Assembly (NCBI GenBank): GCA_001683735.1
Contig: LUGG01000017.1
Location: 124,001-188,000, forward strand
Direction of reading: 5' to 3'
DNA: 64,000 bases
Origin: Grifola frondosa
Lineage: Eukaryota; Basidiomycota; Agaricomycetes; Polyporales; Grifolaceae
Part shown: in pieces, positions 36,178 to 48,129 of the stretch
Position numbering within the stretch: position 1 is the first letter of the stretch
Layout: each line of letters starts with the position of its first letter
Notes under the pieces: generated by a model
Seen by the model: the letters and a program-made list of their open reading frames with translations, nothing else
What the model was told of the DNA's origin: nothing
The model's database searches: none
Program-made: the position numbers and the translations under genes

Positions 36178-37115
36178 TCAGCGCTCGGATTGTATCTTCC
36201 GCCGAATAGAGGTTTTTGTGGAGTTCATCAGGCTCGAGTGTTTTCTTTTTAAAATACCGATTCCATAATGAAAGCCGGGCTTCCGTGTTGATACGTACCG
36301 GTGCAGAGCGCTTATTTTGGTTCCTTTCTTTTCGTGTATAAAGGTATTCCTTACAGTTGATTCCAATTGGTAAACCCGTCCCTTCAAACCTCCACCACTT
36401 CTACCCGACACATACTTGTACGAACTTGCGCGAGAGGTATTGATTTTCCACGAGTCACTAAACACAAATTGGCTGAACGTCGTGTTGCCGTCAGGTAGTC
36501 CGAGGGCAAGTTTAATAGACATTTTTGAGCATTGGTGGACTGACAGACTTGAGGGGTCCTTGACTGGGTATGTATGAACTAATAAATACGTGGTCAAGGA
36601 ACTTTCTAGTCCTTCGGCCATTGCAAGATCAACTTGACATTTTTTTGCACTCCTGAATCCGCAGGAAAGATGTAATGTGAGCGAAGTAAATACTCCCGAA
36701 TCAATTGAGTTTTACGGCTTCAGCATCGTTCAGATATTGCTGTACCGATATGCTACGCCCAGTAATAAATGAATATTCGATCGGTCATGTTACGCGCAGC
36801 TTTGTCAATGAGGCCGTCGGGGAAGAGGCACAGTTCTGCATTTCCAGAAAATTTCGGCATTCCCTCGAGAATGTCGAGCCAGCTCTTGGCAGTAAGAATC
36901 GGTGATCCTGCGTACTCCGCTGCGCCAGTCTCTGCAAGATACGTCTCGACGTTGGACATAGCTTTAATCATCGTCTCTATCATTTGAAGTTGTTTCAATC
37001 GCGAAACTCCAGCGTTCTCAATATACAACGCAGGGTCAAGAGAGATGACGCTCGCCTCGTAGAGGTCAATTAGAGGTCTATCAACCTCAGCATCGAAAGC
37101 TGCTTCGCATGCCAT
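36178..37115 (-). CDS. Unrecognised coding-like region, possibly two exons
   Basis: Two open minus-strand frames lie here. The right one (36753-37115) gives 120 residues including DRPLIDLYEASVISLDPALY and WLDILEGMPKFSGNAELCLF, an acidic, soluble-looking sequence with no repeats. The left one (36178-36621) gives 147 residues including SIKLALGLPDGNTTFSQFVF and ending in a basic tail. A further frame at 37087-37287 (KYPERLPAHHEESLMTEYPM) may extend it upstream in another phase. The region is unique in the window. I do not recognise the family; it could be one intron-containing gene or a decayed one. Confidence 0.35.
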
Positions 37116-37932
37116 CCGGTGTCCGATGGCGGGTACTTGGCAACGGAAGACACTGAGGTAGCAATATATTATTCAGGTGTTCGTCGCGGTGGTTTTGACC
37201 GAACTGATCGAGAAGCATCGGATATTCTGTCATTAAACTTTCTTCATGATGAGCTGGAAGACGTTCGGGATATTTTGCCTTCGGCAACTGGTATCATTTA
37301 CCGAGGAGAAGCTCGTTGGTAATGACAACCGAAGTAAAGAGAGAATTTAGGATAAAGATGGTGCTGCCTCTGTAGAAACACACGCTCGCACTCATTGGAA
37401 AGGAGGAAGCATCCCGTTTAGCCGATGCAAACGCATACCGTACATCATAGAATGCAGGTCCTTATACTTATACGCGGCTAAATACTCAATGGGAATAATA
37501 CAATTACGGGTAGTAACCAGGTCCATCATCGCGCGAGCTTGACAACGCGGAAATTCAAACAGCCTCGTCTTCTTAATTCATGGCCGATTTGAATGAATCC
37601 GATCATTGGGTGACACAGCCTCACTCCAGCAGTCAAACATAAATAAATTTCAAATTGGAACACGCATTCTATGCAGCGCGAGTATCGTTAATGCTATCCC
37701 ATGATCAGAAATTTCCTGCTCTTGTTGAGAAGATAAAGTTTATCCCACGAGTCCCGAGTCCGGTTAGACGATACTTGTGTCACAAAGACCAACCCTGCAG
37801 AAAACGTCTATCTGTCAGCAGTATGTATTATACGCATAACGATCTGACGCACAGTAAAATCATGTCACGGATCGAAAGTTTCATTTAATGTCGCCATCTT
37901 GTTATCTTCAAGCTCTTTCTGGCTCTGTCCCA
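37116..37932. other. No secure gene
   Basis: May hold an upstream exon of the preceding minus-strand frame (37087-37287). Otherwise only short frames are seen. Confidence 0.35.
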
Positions 37933-40044
37933 TTACGAATCAGCGGCAGCTAATAGCGAGCCCAGGAAATGGCTAACCTCTTCATCTATGTGCCGGAACG
38001 TCTCTGTGGTTACTACCACATCGATAATGGCTGGCTTGATCGTCGCCTGCTGCTTTTAAGATACTCCAATCCATTTTGTACTAATTAAAGAACTTACATT
38101 TCGAGGTGGAGGCGGGGCTTCCCATTGAATATTTCCCATGCCCAAAGAACCTGTATCGAATGCATCCATACCTCTGTCCAAGAGGGAGCGTCGAGAATTC
38201 ATTCTACAAAATATCAGATCAAGAGTACTTCACGAAGATAAACGAATCTTACACGGCAAGAAGCGAATTTGTATACACTGAGAGTGATATTTCGTCAACT
38301 TTGCTAAGTAATGGAAAAATAGACGTACTCTTGGACACCATGATAAAAATTGAAAAGTATATCAAATTTTGTCGCATCACGGCAGCCTGAAACTAGACTT
38401 TAGTGCGTCAAAAGGACAGTAGTTCGGAATACACGCACGCAAATCAAGGACAAGAGAGTTATGAAGCTAAAACAGATTACGGCCATGCATCAACCTGAAA
38501 TCAGATACTGCAACGGACTGACCCATGGAGCAAGCCTGTGGGTTTGTGGTGTTCAGAAAGTGAGAGCTGAGAATATCATTAATACGTACCTGTATTGATT
38601 GTGTATAGCATGAGTATATCGATCAAGGAGTCAGTCCTAGCGCGGATAATGAGAATTGTGCTTTGCACAAGGATTTATTAGACGTACCTTTTGAATCCAG
38701 TGCGGCTCCGTTGCAAATAAGCGCATAGACAGATGGCAATCAAGGAATCCGAAGCGAAAGCCAGTGCTAAGGAAACGCATATAAGCCACTATAAATTCGG
38801 TTCGTCAGTAGGCTCATTCCGCACAGTCTGGGAACACCATTATACCGTCATTGTGATGAAGTTCATGAATGTTCCGAGAATAAATCTGTAAAGTTCCCAT
38901 GAAACCAAGCAAGACGAGTATGAGTACTAAAATTGAGTTACGAACGCTTCTGTGGTCATAACTGATGCAAAATCTACGTTAGTGGAAACATAGGAAAATG
39001 TTGCGAATGTGATCCGCACCGACACCAACGACTAGCATGTCAAAGTGAGAAACTGTCAATAACACCGTGACTGATGACGTACCTAGTCTTGCAAGCCCAA
39101 ATATGATCTATGAGTCCATATAAAGAGTTAAATTTTGGTAGGATCATCCCCATAGAGTCGAACTCACAAACAGAGCAAGCAGGAATTTTGCGCGATGTCC
39201 CACTATGATTACATTTAGCTCGATGCACTTGATGAACACAGTGTAGGTCACACGTACAAAGGTACAGGCGGTGAGTGTAAAACCTCGGAAACGTTAAGTT
39301 TTCAACGAAAATGAGTGTGCGGAGTAGTTCACAGGTGTAATATACACGCCACGACTGCCTGTAGATTACATGGTGAGTAAAACTCATGAATACTATTTGC
39401 GTGACGATGATACCCACCGTTATTCCGGGGAGTAACTACCAACAAAGTATGCTGTCACTAACGCGTCAAAGTAATGCAGTGGGCAGACCTTGAAAGACCT
39501 GCAAGTTATGAGGTATGAATGAGAAGATTGACATGATACAGAAATGCAAGAGCGCACCAAACAGCGTGAATGAGAGCTTCTGGATTTGCATAATTCGTCA
39601 CCAAGTAGAAGTAGCTGCGAAAACTTGGGATCAAGTCACTTTGAGAGCAGGCGTGGCCTACCAGAGGTGTAACGTCAGAACTGTGTGGATTGTATCCAAC
39701 ACCCTGTTTCCTTTCAATGCGAGAGAGCAATATCATAATGAAAATTATCTGACCACAGTGCGATAACCTGCGGTGAAGAGTTGTCACCTGAATATCCGCT
39801 AAACAGAATAGAAATCTAACCAGCACGTACCATTCCCTTGAGCATCCATCTATCCCTCAGATATAAGCGAAAGTAGCGGTACGTTTGATGGGTAGTCAGT
39901 CCATATATCCTAGTCCGCACGTTAGTCAGCATCCAACAACATTAGAATGAAAGATCCTAACATTGTGGAGATAAAAGAACCAATTAGCACGGCGCCCAAT
40001 GTGTTGTTGATCTCTGGTAAATGCGCGGGTACAGCGGACTCCAT
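37933..40044 (-). pseudogene. DUF6534-family membrane protein, minus strand, decayed (tandem copy 2)
   Basis: The start is ATG at 40044, giving MESAVPAHLPEINNTLGAVL then IGSFISTML, the usual DUF6534 opening with an (N/D)NTLGAxLIG motif. Next come YGLTTHQTYRYFRLYLRDRW (about 39830-39900), YFYLVTNYANPEALIH (about 39570-39620), and near the end NSRRSLLDRGMDAFDTGSLG (about 38140-38199). The last exon reads IDVVVTTETFRHIDEEVSHF and stops at 37933. The central helices are hard to trace and contain shifts. The neighbouring locus 41489-43682 has the same exon order and tail motif (VTTETFHHVDEEAS), so the two are tandem duplicates older than the A/B/D blocks. Confidence 0.78.
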
Positions 40045-41488
40045 GATGTTGAGAGAACGGACACGAACAGGAGAATCAGAAGGGGTCTAATATACGTCTC
40101 ATAAAAACTCAATTTATCAATCATGATGTCGGTGCTGAATAATCAAACAAACCTAACTCTGAATCGCTTCTGGTGTTGCACGTAGAACGAGAGCGAACGT
40201 TTGTTTATGAATAAACATGAAGCTGCCGTCCGATATCATGCTCACGTCCTGTTTCATTCTGGGTGAATCAAGTGTATCGCATTTTCGATCTAGGAGAGCC
40301 CGTCCGCGACTGTGAAGATTGCGTTTAAGGGCCAGGCCCATATTTTATGATTTGGTATGTGCATACCGTTCTCCGGGAACCGACCATCACATCGGTTCCG
40401 CCGGTCCGAAGCGACAACATGTTGGTGCCTTGGCAAACCACCAACGAATGACTGACTAGCGGCATGTACTGTGATTCTTCTGCAAGGCTAGGCAGCTTGC
40501 AGTTCGGCGCCGAAGCCGGAAATGTGTAAGACCGGGCATGAATCTGGACGCCGAACTGCATCCGTTGAGCATCATGGCTTCCATCGTGAGACGTAGAAGA
40601 TGTTCTGCCTACTGCAGCACGGCGAGGTGAAGTTCTCATCATGATTAATTAATAGAAGCAGCGATGCCGTCCCTGGGGATACGACGACGGCATCAGAAAT
40701 AGGGTCGAGGACGTTGGGACATTGAATGGATGCCCTGAACGCGTGACAGCACCACAATTTAAGCGCCGAGTGATCTTAAATCAAACTACTGCCGAAATAG
40801 CTTTTATATGCACATAAACATAGAAATAAGGTATCGGAAGCAATGCACCTCCTGTATCTTCTCTCAACCGCTCGTAGATACTGTTCGTCCCTGGCGTCTG
40901 GCAACGGAGCAACAAGTTCACGTTCGTGTGATGGCGGGAAGGCTGGCAACAGACAAGGGGACACAGGCAACGTATATTATTTACTTTCAGCTTTTCTTGT
41001 GTCAGGAAAGGTGCTTAACCCGGGCGGCTGCAGCCGAAAATTCCTATCGTTGCACTACTTAGGCTAGGCAACAGTGCCCTGGGGATAGGAGGACGTTACT
41101 TAATGCCAGGAACGTACAGATATCTATTTAGCAATCCCCATAGTACCGGGATTGATTTCGTGCTGATGTATTCCGAATTTGGCCCACAGTATATCGTATG
41201 CATCTGTGATACATAATTTTCCCAAATAAATGCACCTATCTTCAACTGGAAAGATGGTGCCAAACATCCCCTGATATTGTGCACACGCGATCGTAAAGTA
41301 TCGAGAGACTCCGCGAGCACTCTAGATAGAAATTAATAAATTGCAATAGCGAATGACTACTGATGGACATAGGAGATAAGTAGATAGAAAGCCGTGAAAT
41401 AAATATGGGAAGCATAAGTCGAAAAATCCGGACTTGAGCGAAGGCGCATCATGCATCCGAGTTTGTTTCATGCAGTGCTGTAAGTTTA
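40045..41488. other. Spacer between the tandem DUF6534 pseudogenes
   Basis: No recognisable gene. It contains a palindrome and inverted repeat at 40499-40559. Confidence 0.4.
40499..40559. repeat. Inverted repeat with nested palindrome
   Basis: GCAGTTCGGCG (40499-40509) and CGCCGAACTGC (40549-40559) are perfect reverse complements, 39 bases apart. TTCGGCGCCGAA (40503-40514) is a perfect 12-base palindrome overlapping the left arm. CCGCCGAACTGC occurs again near 44210. It may be a protein-binding or hairpin site or a trace of a mobile element end. Confidence 0.4.
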
Positions 41489-43682
41489 TCATCGCCGTGA
41501 CCTCCCTGGCTCTGGATCGTCATGAATAAGTGCCAGGTGATATGGATACTGGACTACACTGGCCTCCTCATCTACGTGGTGGAATGTTTCTGTTGTGACA
41601 ATGACGTCAATGACGGTCTGCTTAGTCGGGACCTACAGCTTTGAGAGATTTGTGGAGTTGATCTGCGCTGACGGGACTCACCTTCAGAGGAAGAACTGGT
41701 GTTTCCCATTGAATGGAGTTTCGCCGCTCTGTGATGTTCTTCACGCCGAAGGAACCTGTCTCGAAGCCTTCAGCCCCCTTATCCTGAAGGGAGCGTCGAG
41801 AATTGAGGCTATACGTTATTAACAACTGAAATGTTTGGCATACGAGAAGAAACCTTACACAGTCAACATGGAATTGGTGTAGGCTGCAAGCGGCGCTTTA
41901 GCGTGTCCGTTGGGAGGGGGGAAGTTCAGCTGACGTACTCTTGGACCCAACGATGTAGATTGCGAAGTATACAAGGTTATTCGGCATCACAACGAGCTGC
42001 AATTCCGTTCAATGAGGACATGCGGGATACACGGAGAGACGTACACATATAAAGGCACAGAACATAAGAAAGCTGCAGTAAATTGCGATGTTTCAACTAT
42101 TAACCATGTCACTCGAACGCGGAATTTCGAACACTTGCCATGTAAGAAAGCCTGCGTAGTCATGAAATCAGAGCAGGTTGCCGGAGATATACGGTTTTTC
42201 ATACCTGTATTGACTGTATATACAATTATGATGTCGATGAATGAGTCCGTCCTGATGCACGTGAGAATAGGCATTATCAGTGATCAAATGAACGTACTTT
42301 CTGTATGGGCCGGTCCGGCTTCTACGTAGAAATAGGCATAAGGAGATCGTAATAAGGGCATCCGAGGTGGCAGCCAAGGCCAAGGCCGTAGAGATAAGCC
42401 ACTAAAAACCAATTGGTGGGCGTAAGCCTCTCATACTGATAGTATAATATCGACACTATACCGTGAACTTGACGTATTTGTCAAAAGCACCAAGAAGAAA
42501 CCTATAGAACTCGTAAGAAATCATCAAATTTCCTATCATAAAATCACGTAGAACACAAACGCTTCCGCTGTGACACCTAACGCGGGAGAGACATCAGAGA
42601 TCCGTAAGGTGGGCTGTGAAGGACAATTAACTAACCGGCATGTGCACCTTGTGTCGAGAATTGCTTTAGCAACTAACAGCATGATACGGCAAGGAATGTG
42701 GACTAACATATCTTTAGGAATGCCAGTATGCACTGATTTCAGAGCATCAGTAAATCATCAGAGCCATGTCAGAGGTAGTCTGACATACAAGTATAGCAGC
42801 AAGAGGGAGGTTACGGTTCCCCACTGTCAATATTTCAATGTTAGCAATCAAAATTCAACTGACACAGTGAACGACGTACGGCAGTATACACGGCGAGTAT
42901 AAAAGCTTGAACACAATTGATCGGAGAACTTGGTATAATAGATATGGAGATCTCACAGATGGGATCCCGTTGTCATGAGGCCCTACAGATGCGGTGGGTT
43001 AATGGCATGTAATATGCGACTATATGCGACTTCAAATGAGACGTACAGCGATTCCAACCAAAAGCTGTGAATTGAAGATTAGAATGGAAATCATACGTTG
43101 AAAATAGCCCATAAACATGCCTTGAATGACCTGAAAATATGAAAGTTCAAACGTCAAGTAACGACAGATGACGAGAAAGAGACTCTAGCTTACCAGACCG
43201 CAGTCAAAAGAGCTTTCGGCTGCGCATAGTTGCTCACCAGATAAAAGTAGCTACAATAAAACCCCACAGGTTAAGAACCAGTCGTCATAGAAAACGAGCA
43301 TTGTGCTTACCAAGAGTGTAACGCCAGGACAGTGTGCAACGTATCGGACAACCTGTTGTCATCAGTGTGAGCACGCTGGGTTAGAAATGCGTGACCCTAC
43401 CAAAAGGAGACAACCTGCAACAACATGCGATATAAATGTTACTAGAAAGTAACCTCAACGATCAGCTAGCACGCACCATTCCCTTAAGTTTCCACCCGTC
43501 ACCAGGGTATAAACGAAAGTAACGGTACGTTTGATGGGTGGTCAAGCCATATGTCCTGGTCGGCGTAAAGTTAGCATTGCGAGGGATAATATGACGGTAT
43601 GGAAAAGTAATTCTGACATTGTTCCGAGGTAGGACCCAAGAAGTAGAGCCCCCATTGTACCGTCGAGCTGTGCAGACACCAT
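41489..43682 (-). pseudogene. DUF6534-family membrane protein, minus strand, decayed (tandem copy 1)
   Basis: The ATG at 43682 opens MVSAQLDGTMGALLLGSYLG then TM, the family N-terminus. After an intron YGLTTHQTYRYFRLYPGDGW follows (about 43480-43550). A later exon reads ALAATSDALITISLCLFLRR and SRTG (about 42310-42380), the strongly conserved A..ADxxIxxSLCxxLxxSRTG helix. Near the end are LNSRRSLQDKGAEGFETGSF (about 41750-41815) and VIDVIVTTETFHHVDEEAS (about 41560-41620), with the stop at 41489. The exons between are frameshifted, and about 1 kb separates the second and fourth helices with no clean frame. Function unknown; not intact. Confidence 0.8.
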
Positions 43683-43910
43683 GATCCAGAGAGAGAAGAT
43701 TCTGAGCTGAAACGGCAGCGTACTGGACATTCCCAACTTTGCATAAATACTCAAGACAGTCCATCAATAATGATCTCGATGCCCAAGAAGTGCAAAGCGT
43801 CATGATAAAGGCATCCAGTCCTCCCGGTGCGCTATATAATAATGCATTCACACGCCTTGATCTAAAGGCGTAAGAGGCAGATGTGGAGAAACAAATACCT
43901 CGTGTGCGTA

Positions 43911-43960
43911 TGTCAGGAACACTCTGCGCTCAGGAACATCTGTGCTCAGGAACATTCTGC
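43911..43960. repeat. Three tandem copies of a 16-base unit
   Basis: GCTCAGGAACATTCTG-type units repeat three times (GTCAGGAACACTCTGC, GCTCAGGAACATCTGT, GCTCAGGAACATTCTGC). This is a short imperfect tandem repeat just upstream of tandem copy 1. Confidence 0.6.
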
Positions 43961-44094
43961 ACTCCCCCTCTATGCAGTGCTATCAAGAGGGCTGTGAAGC
44001 TGTGGGAAGAGATGCAAACATGAGATCAGATATGGTCACGACGCCAACTGAGATCAGACATATTGTCTGCCGGGGACTACTGTACTAAATCGAC

Positions 44095-44510
44095 CATAAG
44101 TTCAGGCCTTGTGACATGTGACACCCAAACCGTGTCAGTTCACCAGTTCATGGGACCCTGTGACGGCGGACAAAAATGTTAGTTCAGTTCATGTGACCGC
44201 CGAACTGCAAAATTTCAGTGGTACATCCCCAAAATAGCAATCGGATACCGTGACATCTTTAGGCGCGCTCAGTTCAGGGGCCCGTGTGACGCATGACACC
44301 TTGAACTGAAAGGCAGTTCAAGGATGGCTGTGACGCGTGACTGAACTTATAGTACAGTATTCGCGAGGCCGCTTTAGGGCGTCTAAAGGCGTCTAAATAT
44401 AATGCTGCAGTCTAGAAGATGCTCGATAGGTAATCTATCTGAACACCGTGTGAACCTAGGTGAACCTAAATCTTGCGGAGCTCGATAGGCAATCCATTTG
44501 AATACCGATC
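44095..44510. repeat. Cluster of AGTTCA and GTGAC motifs with a direct repeat pair
   Basis: Between about 44098 and 44350 the motifs (C/A)AGTTCA or its complement TGAACT and GTGAC recur many times in both orientations, for example CAGTTCATGTGACCGCCG and TGTGACGCGTGACTGAACTT. A 28-base direct repeat follows: GCTCGATAGGTAATCTATCT... (44421-44448) and GCTCGATAGGCAATCCATTT... (44480-44507). The MFS start lies 320 bases further right, so this could be regulatory, or a degraded small mobile element. Confidence 0.45.
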
Positions 44511-44829
44511 CAATGGCGTGTTACTCGCAGCGCAGCCGCGTTCGCATTTGACCTATGGACGCAACATCAATGCCAGCCCTACGGCGAGATGTTGCCATAT
44601 GAGGGTGACTTGTATTGTGGGACTGGTGTGGCTCTTCCACGATTTCACATTTCACAGCAGCATATCTAATTTGCTCTTGTTGTTACATTCAGTTTGCTTC
44701 CATGCCGGCCATGTCCAAGCATCGTGATTCCAGAACACGCCATATGCGTTTCTCCTTATACTTAAAAGCAATTACCCCTTGAGGGTTAGGATATCGTTTC
44801 CCCGTGTCGCTGTCTGACCAACCGCAGAG

Positions 44830-47052
44830 ATGGATGCTGTAGAGCCCGTCACTAGAACCTCAAGCAACCTGATCACAGCAACAAACTATCTTGGAGCTGA
44901 AAATGCTACAGATAATGACAAGCCTCCCGCTCGTGACTTCAGGTTCTGGCTTGTGGTCTTCGGATCTAGTGTCGCTACCATGCTCAACGGGCTCGAGTTG
45001 GTATGTTGCATATCCCTTCAAGATAGTTCCCAGAATGACCATTCTACCACTCAGTCTGCATTGACCGCAGCCCTTCCCAGGATTACCAACGAGCTGCAAG
45101 GGACCACCTTTGTTTGGGTTGGGTCTGCTTATGCTTTATCCGGCACCGCTTGCATTCCCTTGAGCGGTGGGCTGGCTCAGGTATGTCGCTTATCTTTTCA
45201 TCAAGTATTGTCTTGTACGAACGGCCAAAATTGCAGTTATTCGGCCGCAGGGCCGTCTTTCTAGGGGCATTGTTGATCATGGCTCTTGGTAGTGCTCTCT
45301 GTGGTGCAGCACAGAGCATGAATTTCCTGATCGCTGGTCGAGGTACGTATTAAATTGCCTTTTCGAGCTATTTCCTCATTTCACCATAATGTAGCCGTGC
45401 AAGGCCTTGGAGCGGGCGCCATTATCTCCATTGTGGCAATTATCACCTCAGATCTCGTTCCCCTCTCCGACCGGGGCTTTATCAACGGTTTGATTACTAT
45501 GTGAGCGAGTAGCGCAGTCTCAAGTATACCCCTTCTGATGAAACAACTATTTGTTCTAGTGGATGGGCTGTCATCAGCGGTGCGGGACCCCTGATAGGTG
45601 GCGGGCTTGCACAATCTGGGCACTGGCGGTGGATATTCTGTGCGTCTTAGTATTGCCCAAAATTAGGATGCCGTGAATTGAGGGAGATTTATTCAGACCT
45701 CAACATTCCATTTTGCGGTGTTGCAGCTGTGATTATGCTGCTTTTCCTCCGGGTCCGAACTCCGCCAGGTAGTGTCGCAGAGAAATTGCGACGAGTGGAC
45801 TGGATGTGAGTCCGATATACATGCTTTGTAGATGTCATTTTTCTGAACCCCAATCAGTGGGAATACGCTTGTGATTGCTGCCACAGCTTCATGCGTCATC
45901 GCGTTGACATGGAGCGGCATCCAACACCCGTGGAACTCTGCCTCTGTTCTAGTTCCTTTTATCCTTGGTCTCATGGGTCTTGTCGGTTTTATTGCTTACG
46001 AAGCTACAGTTGCGAAGCATCCCCTCGTGCGCATCTTTCCGCTTAGCGTATCGTTCATAAACCGCAATGGATTACTAACAGTGTCTCAGGTCCCGTTCAT
46101 ACTTATGTCAACTCGTACCAGTTTCAGCGGATACGCACAGATCTTCATCATGCCGATCGTCTTGCTAGGCATCATTTGTTAGTACACTTCCCCGCGCTAC
46201 GTTTGATGAACTTTTACTAAATGTAAGCTTGCTTTGGGTAAGATTATATCACAGTGTATCTCGAAGCCTGTAAGGTTCTCTCTCCAGTCGGAGCTGGGGT
46301 GGATCAGCTGGCCGTCTCGCTCGTCGTGGCTCCGATAGGAATTATTTCCGGAATCTCCGTGAAAGTCACTCATCGATATCGCCCTCAACTATGGTTTTCG
46401 TGGGTATGCGTTATCATTGGCACCGGCCTTCTTGCTACGTTGGACGCGACACTTCTCGAGGACACGCAGTGGCGTACTTGGCCATATCTGCTGTAGGAAT
46501 GGGTATTCTGATAACAACGACGTTCTTCCCTGTTCTGGCGCCCTGTAAGTGTATTAATAATGCGTTTAGTTTAATTCGTTGCTTAGCGTCTATCAACGCA
46601 GTGCCTATCTCAGAAAATGCAGCAGCGCTTTCATACTATATGTTCCTCCGCAACTTCGCGCAGGTATGTACACGTCGTCGCGTTTGATTACATGATTTTT
46701 CATACATTGTCAGGTTTGGGGAGTCACCATCGGTGGCGCCGTACTTCAAAACGAGCTTCGTAAACGGATGCCAGCCGATTTCTTGGTACAATTCCCTGAG
46801 GGAGTGGCTGTTGCATACACCATAATTCCGCTGATCCCTTCCCTCGAGGAGCCTCTCAAGTCGGAGGTTCGCGTAGCATTTGCGGATAGCCTGAAGGTGG
46901 TTTGGGAGGTCCTGACTGGCATTGCGGGGCTCGGACTGATCTCGTGCATCGGTATGAAGGCGCTGCCGTTACATACGGATGTGGACAGAGATTGGGCCCT
47001 TCAAAACGGGAAGAACGATGCCAAGGAGAGATACGAGCCGAGTGAGAAATAG
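44830..47052 (+). CDS. MFS multidrug/toxin-type exporter, DHA2 (14-helix) family, one frameshift
   Basis: This is a plasma-membrane proton antiporter of the drug or metabolite efflux type. Starting at ATG 44830, about a dozen exons can be joined by short introns: FRFWLVVFGSSVATMLNGLE, then SALTAALPRITNELQGTTFV with WVGSAYALSG, FGRRAVFLGALLIMALGSAL (motif A region), QGLGAGAIISIVAIITSDLV, GPLIGGGLAQSGHWRWIF (the DHA2 motif C region), GNTLVIAATASCVIALTWSG, TSFSGYAQIFIMPIVLLG, then VLSPVGAGVDQLAVSLVVAP, ENAAALSYYMFLRNFAQ, and WGVTIGGAVLQNELRKRMPA to a stop at 47050-47052. Just after TGLLATL (about 46443) the frame shifts by one base: the next family segment SRGHAVAYLAISAVGMGIL is in the neighbouring frame. 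Everything else is in register, so it may be a real but recent lesion or a sequence error. It stands alone, upstream of the GMC gene. Confidence 0.88.
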
Positions 47053-47984
47053 TATGCGAGGACATTCTCTCGGTATTATCCTTATGCAGCGTGAGTTGAA
47101 ATCGTGCCAAACTCATTCCTTCATTAAATACGTACTCTTGCCATGCTCTGTGCTTTGTACTTTTGTTGTATTCCTCGCTCTGGGCCTTTGTTGCGCTCCT
47201 GGCTCCACGAGGGAAGGGAAGGTGTGCTATGAATGTTGTCCTGCTCGATTGACCTCTCACATCATCTCTCCTCGGTGCTATGAAAGAGATACTTCGATTG
47301 CGCCTACGTGAACCAAACCTGATATCGTTAGCAAACTGTGCACAGCTGTCTCCCGTATTTGTAATCGATACTTCTGACACTTCTTCACTATACTAAGAGA
47401 CCCGCCCCTTTCGCTCTACCTCTACCCTATCCACATAGCTATATTTGATGTTGTTTCTTTTAGCTAGAATCGATACCCTCACTCTTGGCAAAACAGATGG
47501 CGTTTCGAAACGCTTCAGACTGCATAACTTGGGTTTCAATGAAAATACATGATAGAGGAAGTATGTCTTTGCAAATACATATCGAAAGTTGCCATGCACA
47601 ATCTATCTCTCTATGCCCTGTAATCGCACGGTCCACATCTCACACCAACGACATCCTATCTTAAGCGTGGTCCTACATGCATCACTTGTTCCTGCACCGC
47701 GCTACGACCTGCCTCACGACGAACCACACCGTGGAGCATCTCTACCTGGGTAACTAGGGTTCTCGATGAGCAATCCGAATGCAGTCACACAGAAGACCAT
47801 GCAAACGCGTACCCTGCAGCGGGCGATGTTGAATATGGAAAAGTAGAGAGCGGCGATCAGCATATGCTACTTCAGAGAGATATTTGGAGAGCGACGGGAG
47901 GGCTACGGGAAGAAAAGATGCAACTGACAACCTACCACGGTTGAATAGATCAGTAGCAGAGGTAGAAACGAAGGGCAATGACGT
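47053..47984. other. No recognisable gene
   Basis: Pyrimidine-rich and ordinary intergenic sequence after the MFS stop. Short frames only. Confidence 0.4.
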
Positions 47985-48129
47985 ACATCCAGAGACGAGC
48001 AAGATTACACCCGCGGTGTTCGTCGGCGCGAACATGACGAACACATGGGTCGCGCTAATAACAAAGACATAGCAGATCAATGCGGTCTGCAGTGTAATTG
48101 AGGATGATGCGCCAGAAGACGCATTCATA
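47985..48129 (-). CDS. Possible exon of a small membrane protein
   Basis: Minus strand: ATG near 48128 opens MNASSGASSSITLQTALICY and continues VFVISATHVFVMFAPTNTAG and VILLVSG, then a GTACGT donor at about 47987. It has one or two hydrophobic helices. The downstream exon could not be placed and the family is unknown. Confidence 0.3.

Noticed and set aside
38106..38390. 94-codon plus-strand frame as a gene
   Set aside because: It overlaps in antisense the DUF6534 C-terminal exon (NSRRSLLDRGMDAFDTGSLG), which has paralogue support.
47085..47311. Additional gene after the MFS stop
   Set aside because: Frames are short, composition is ordinary, and no family segment is seen on either strand.
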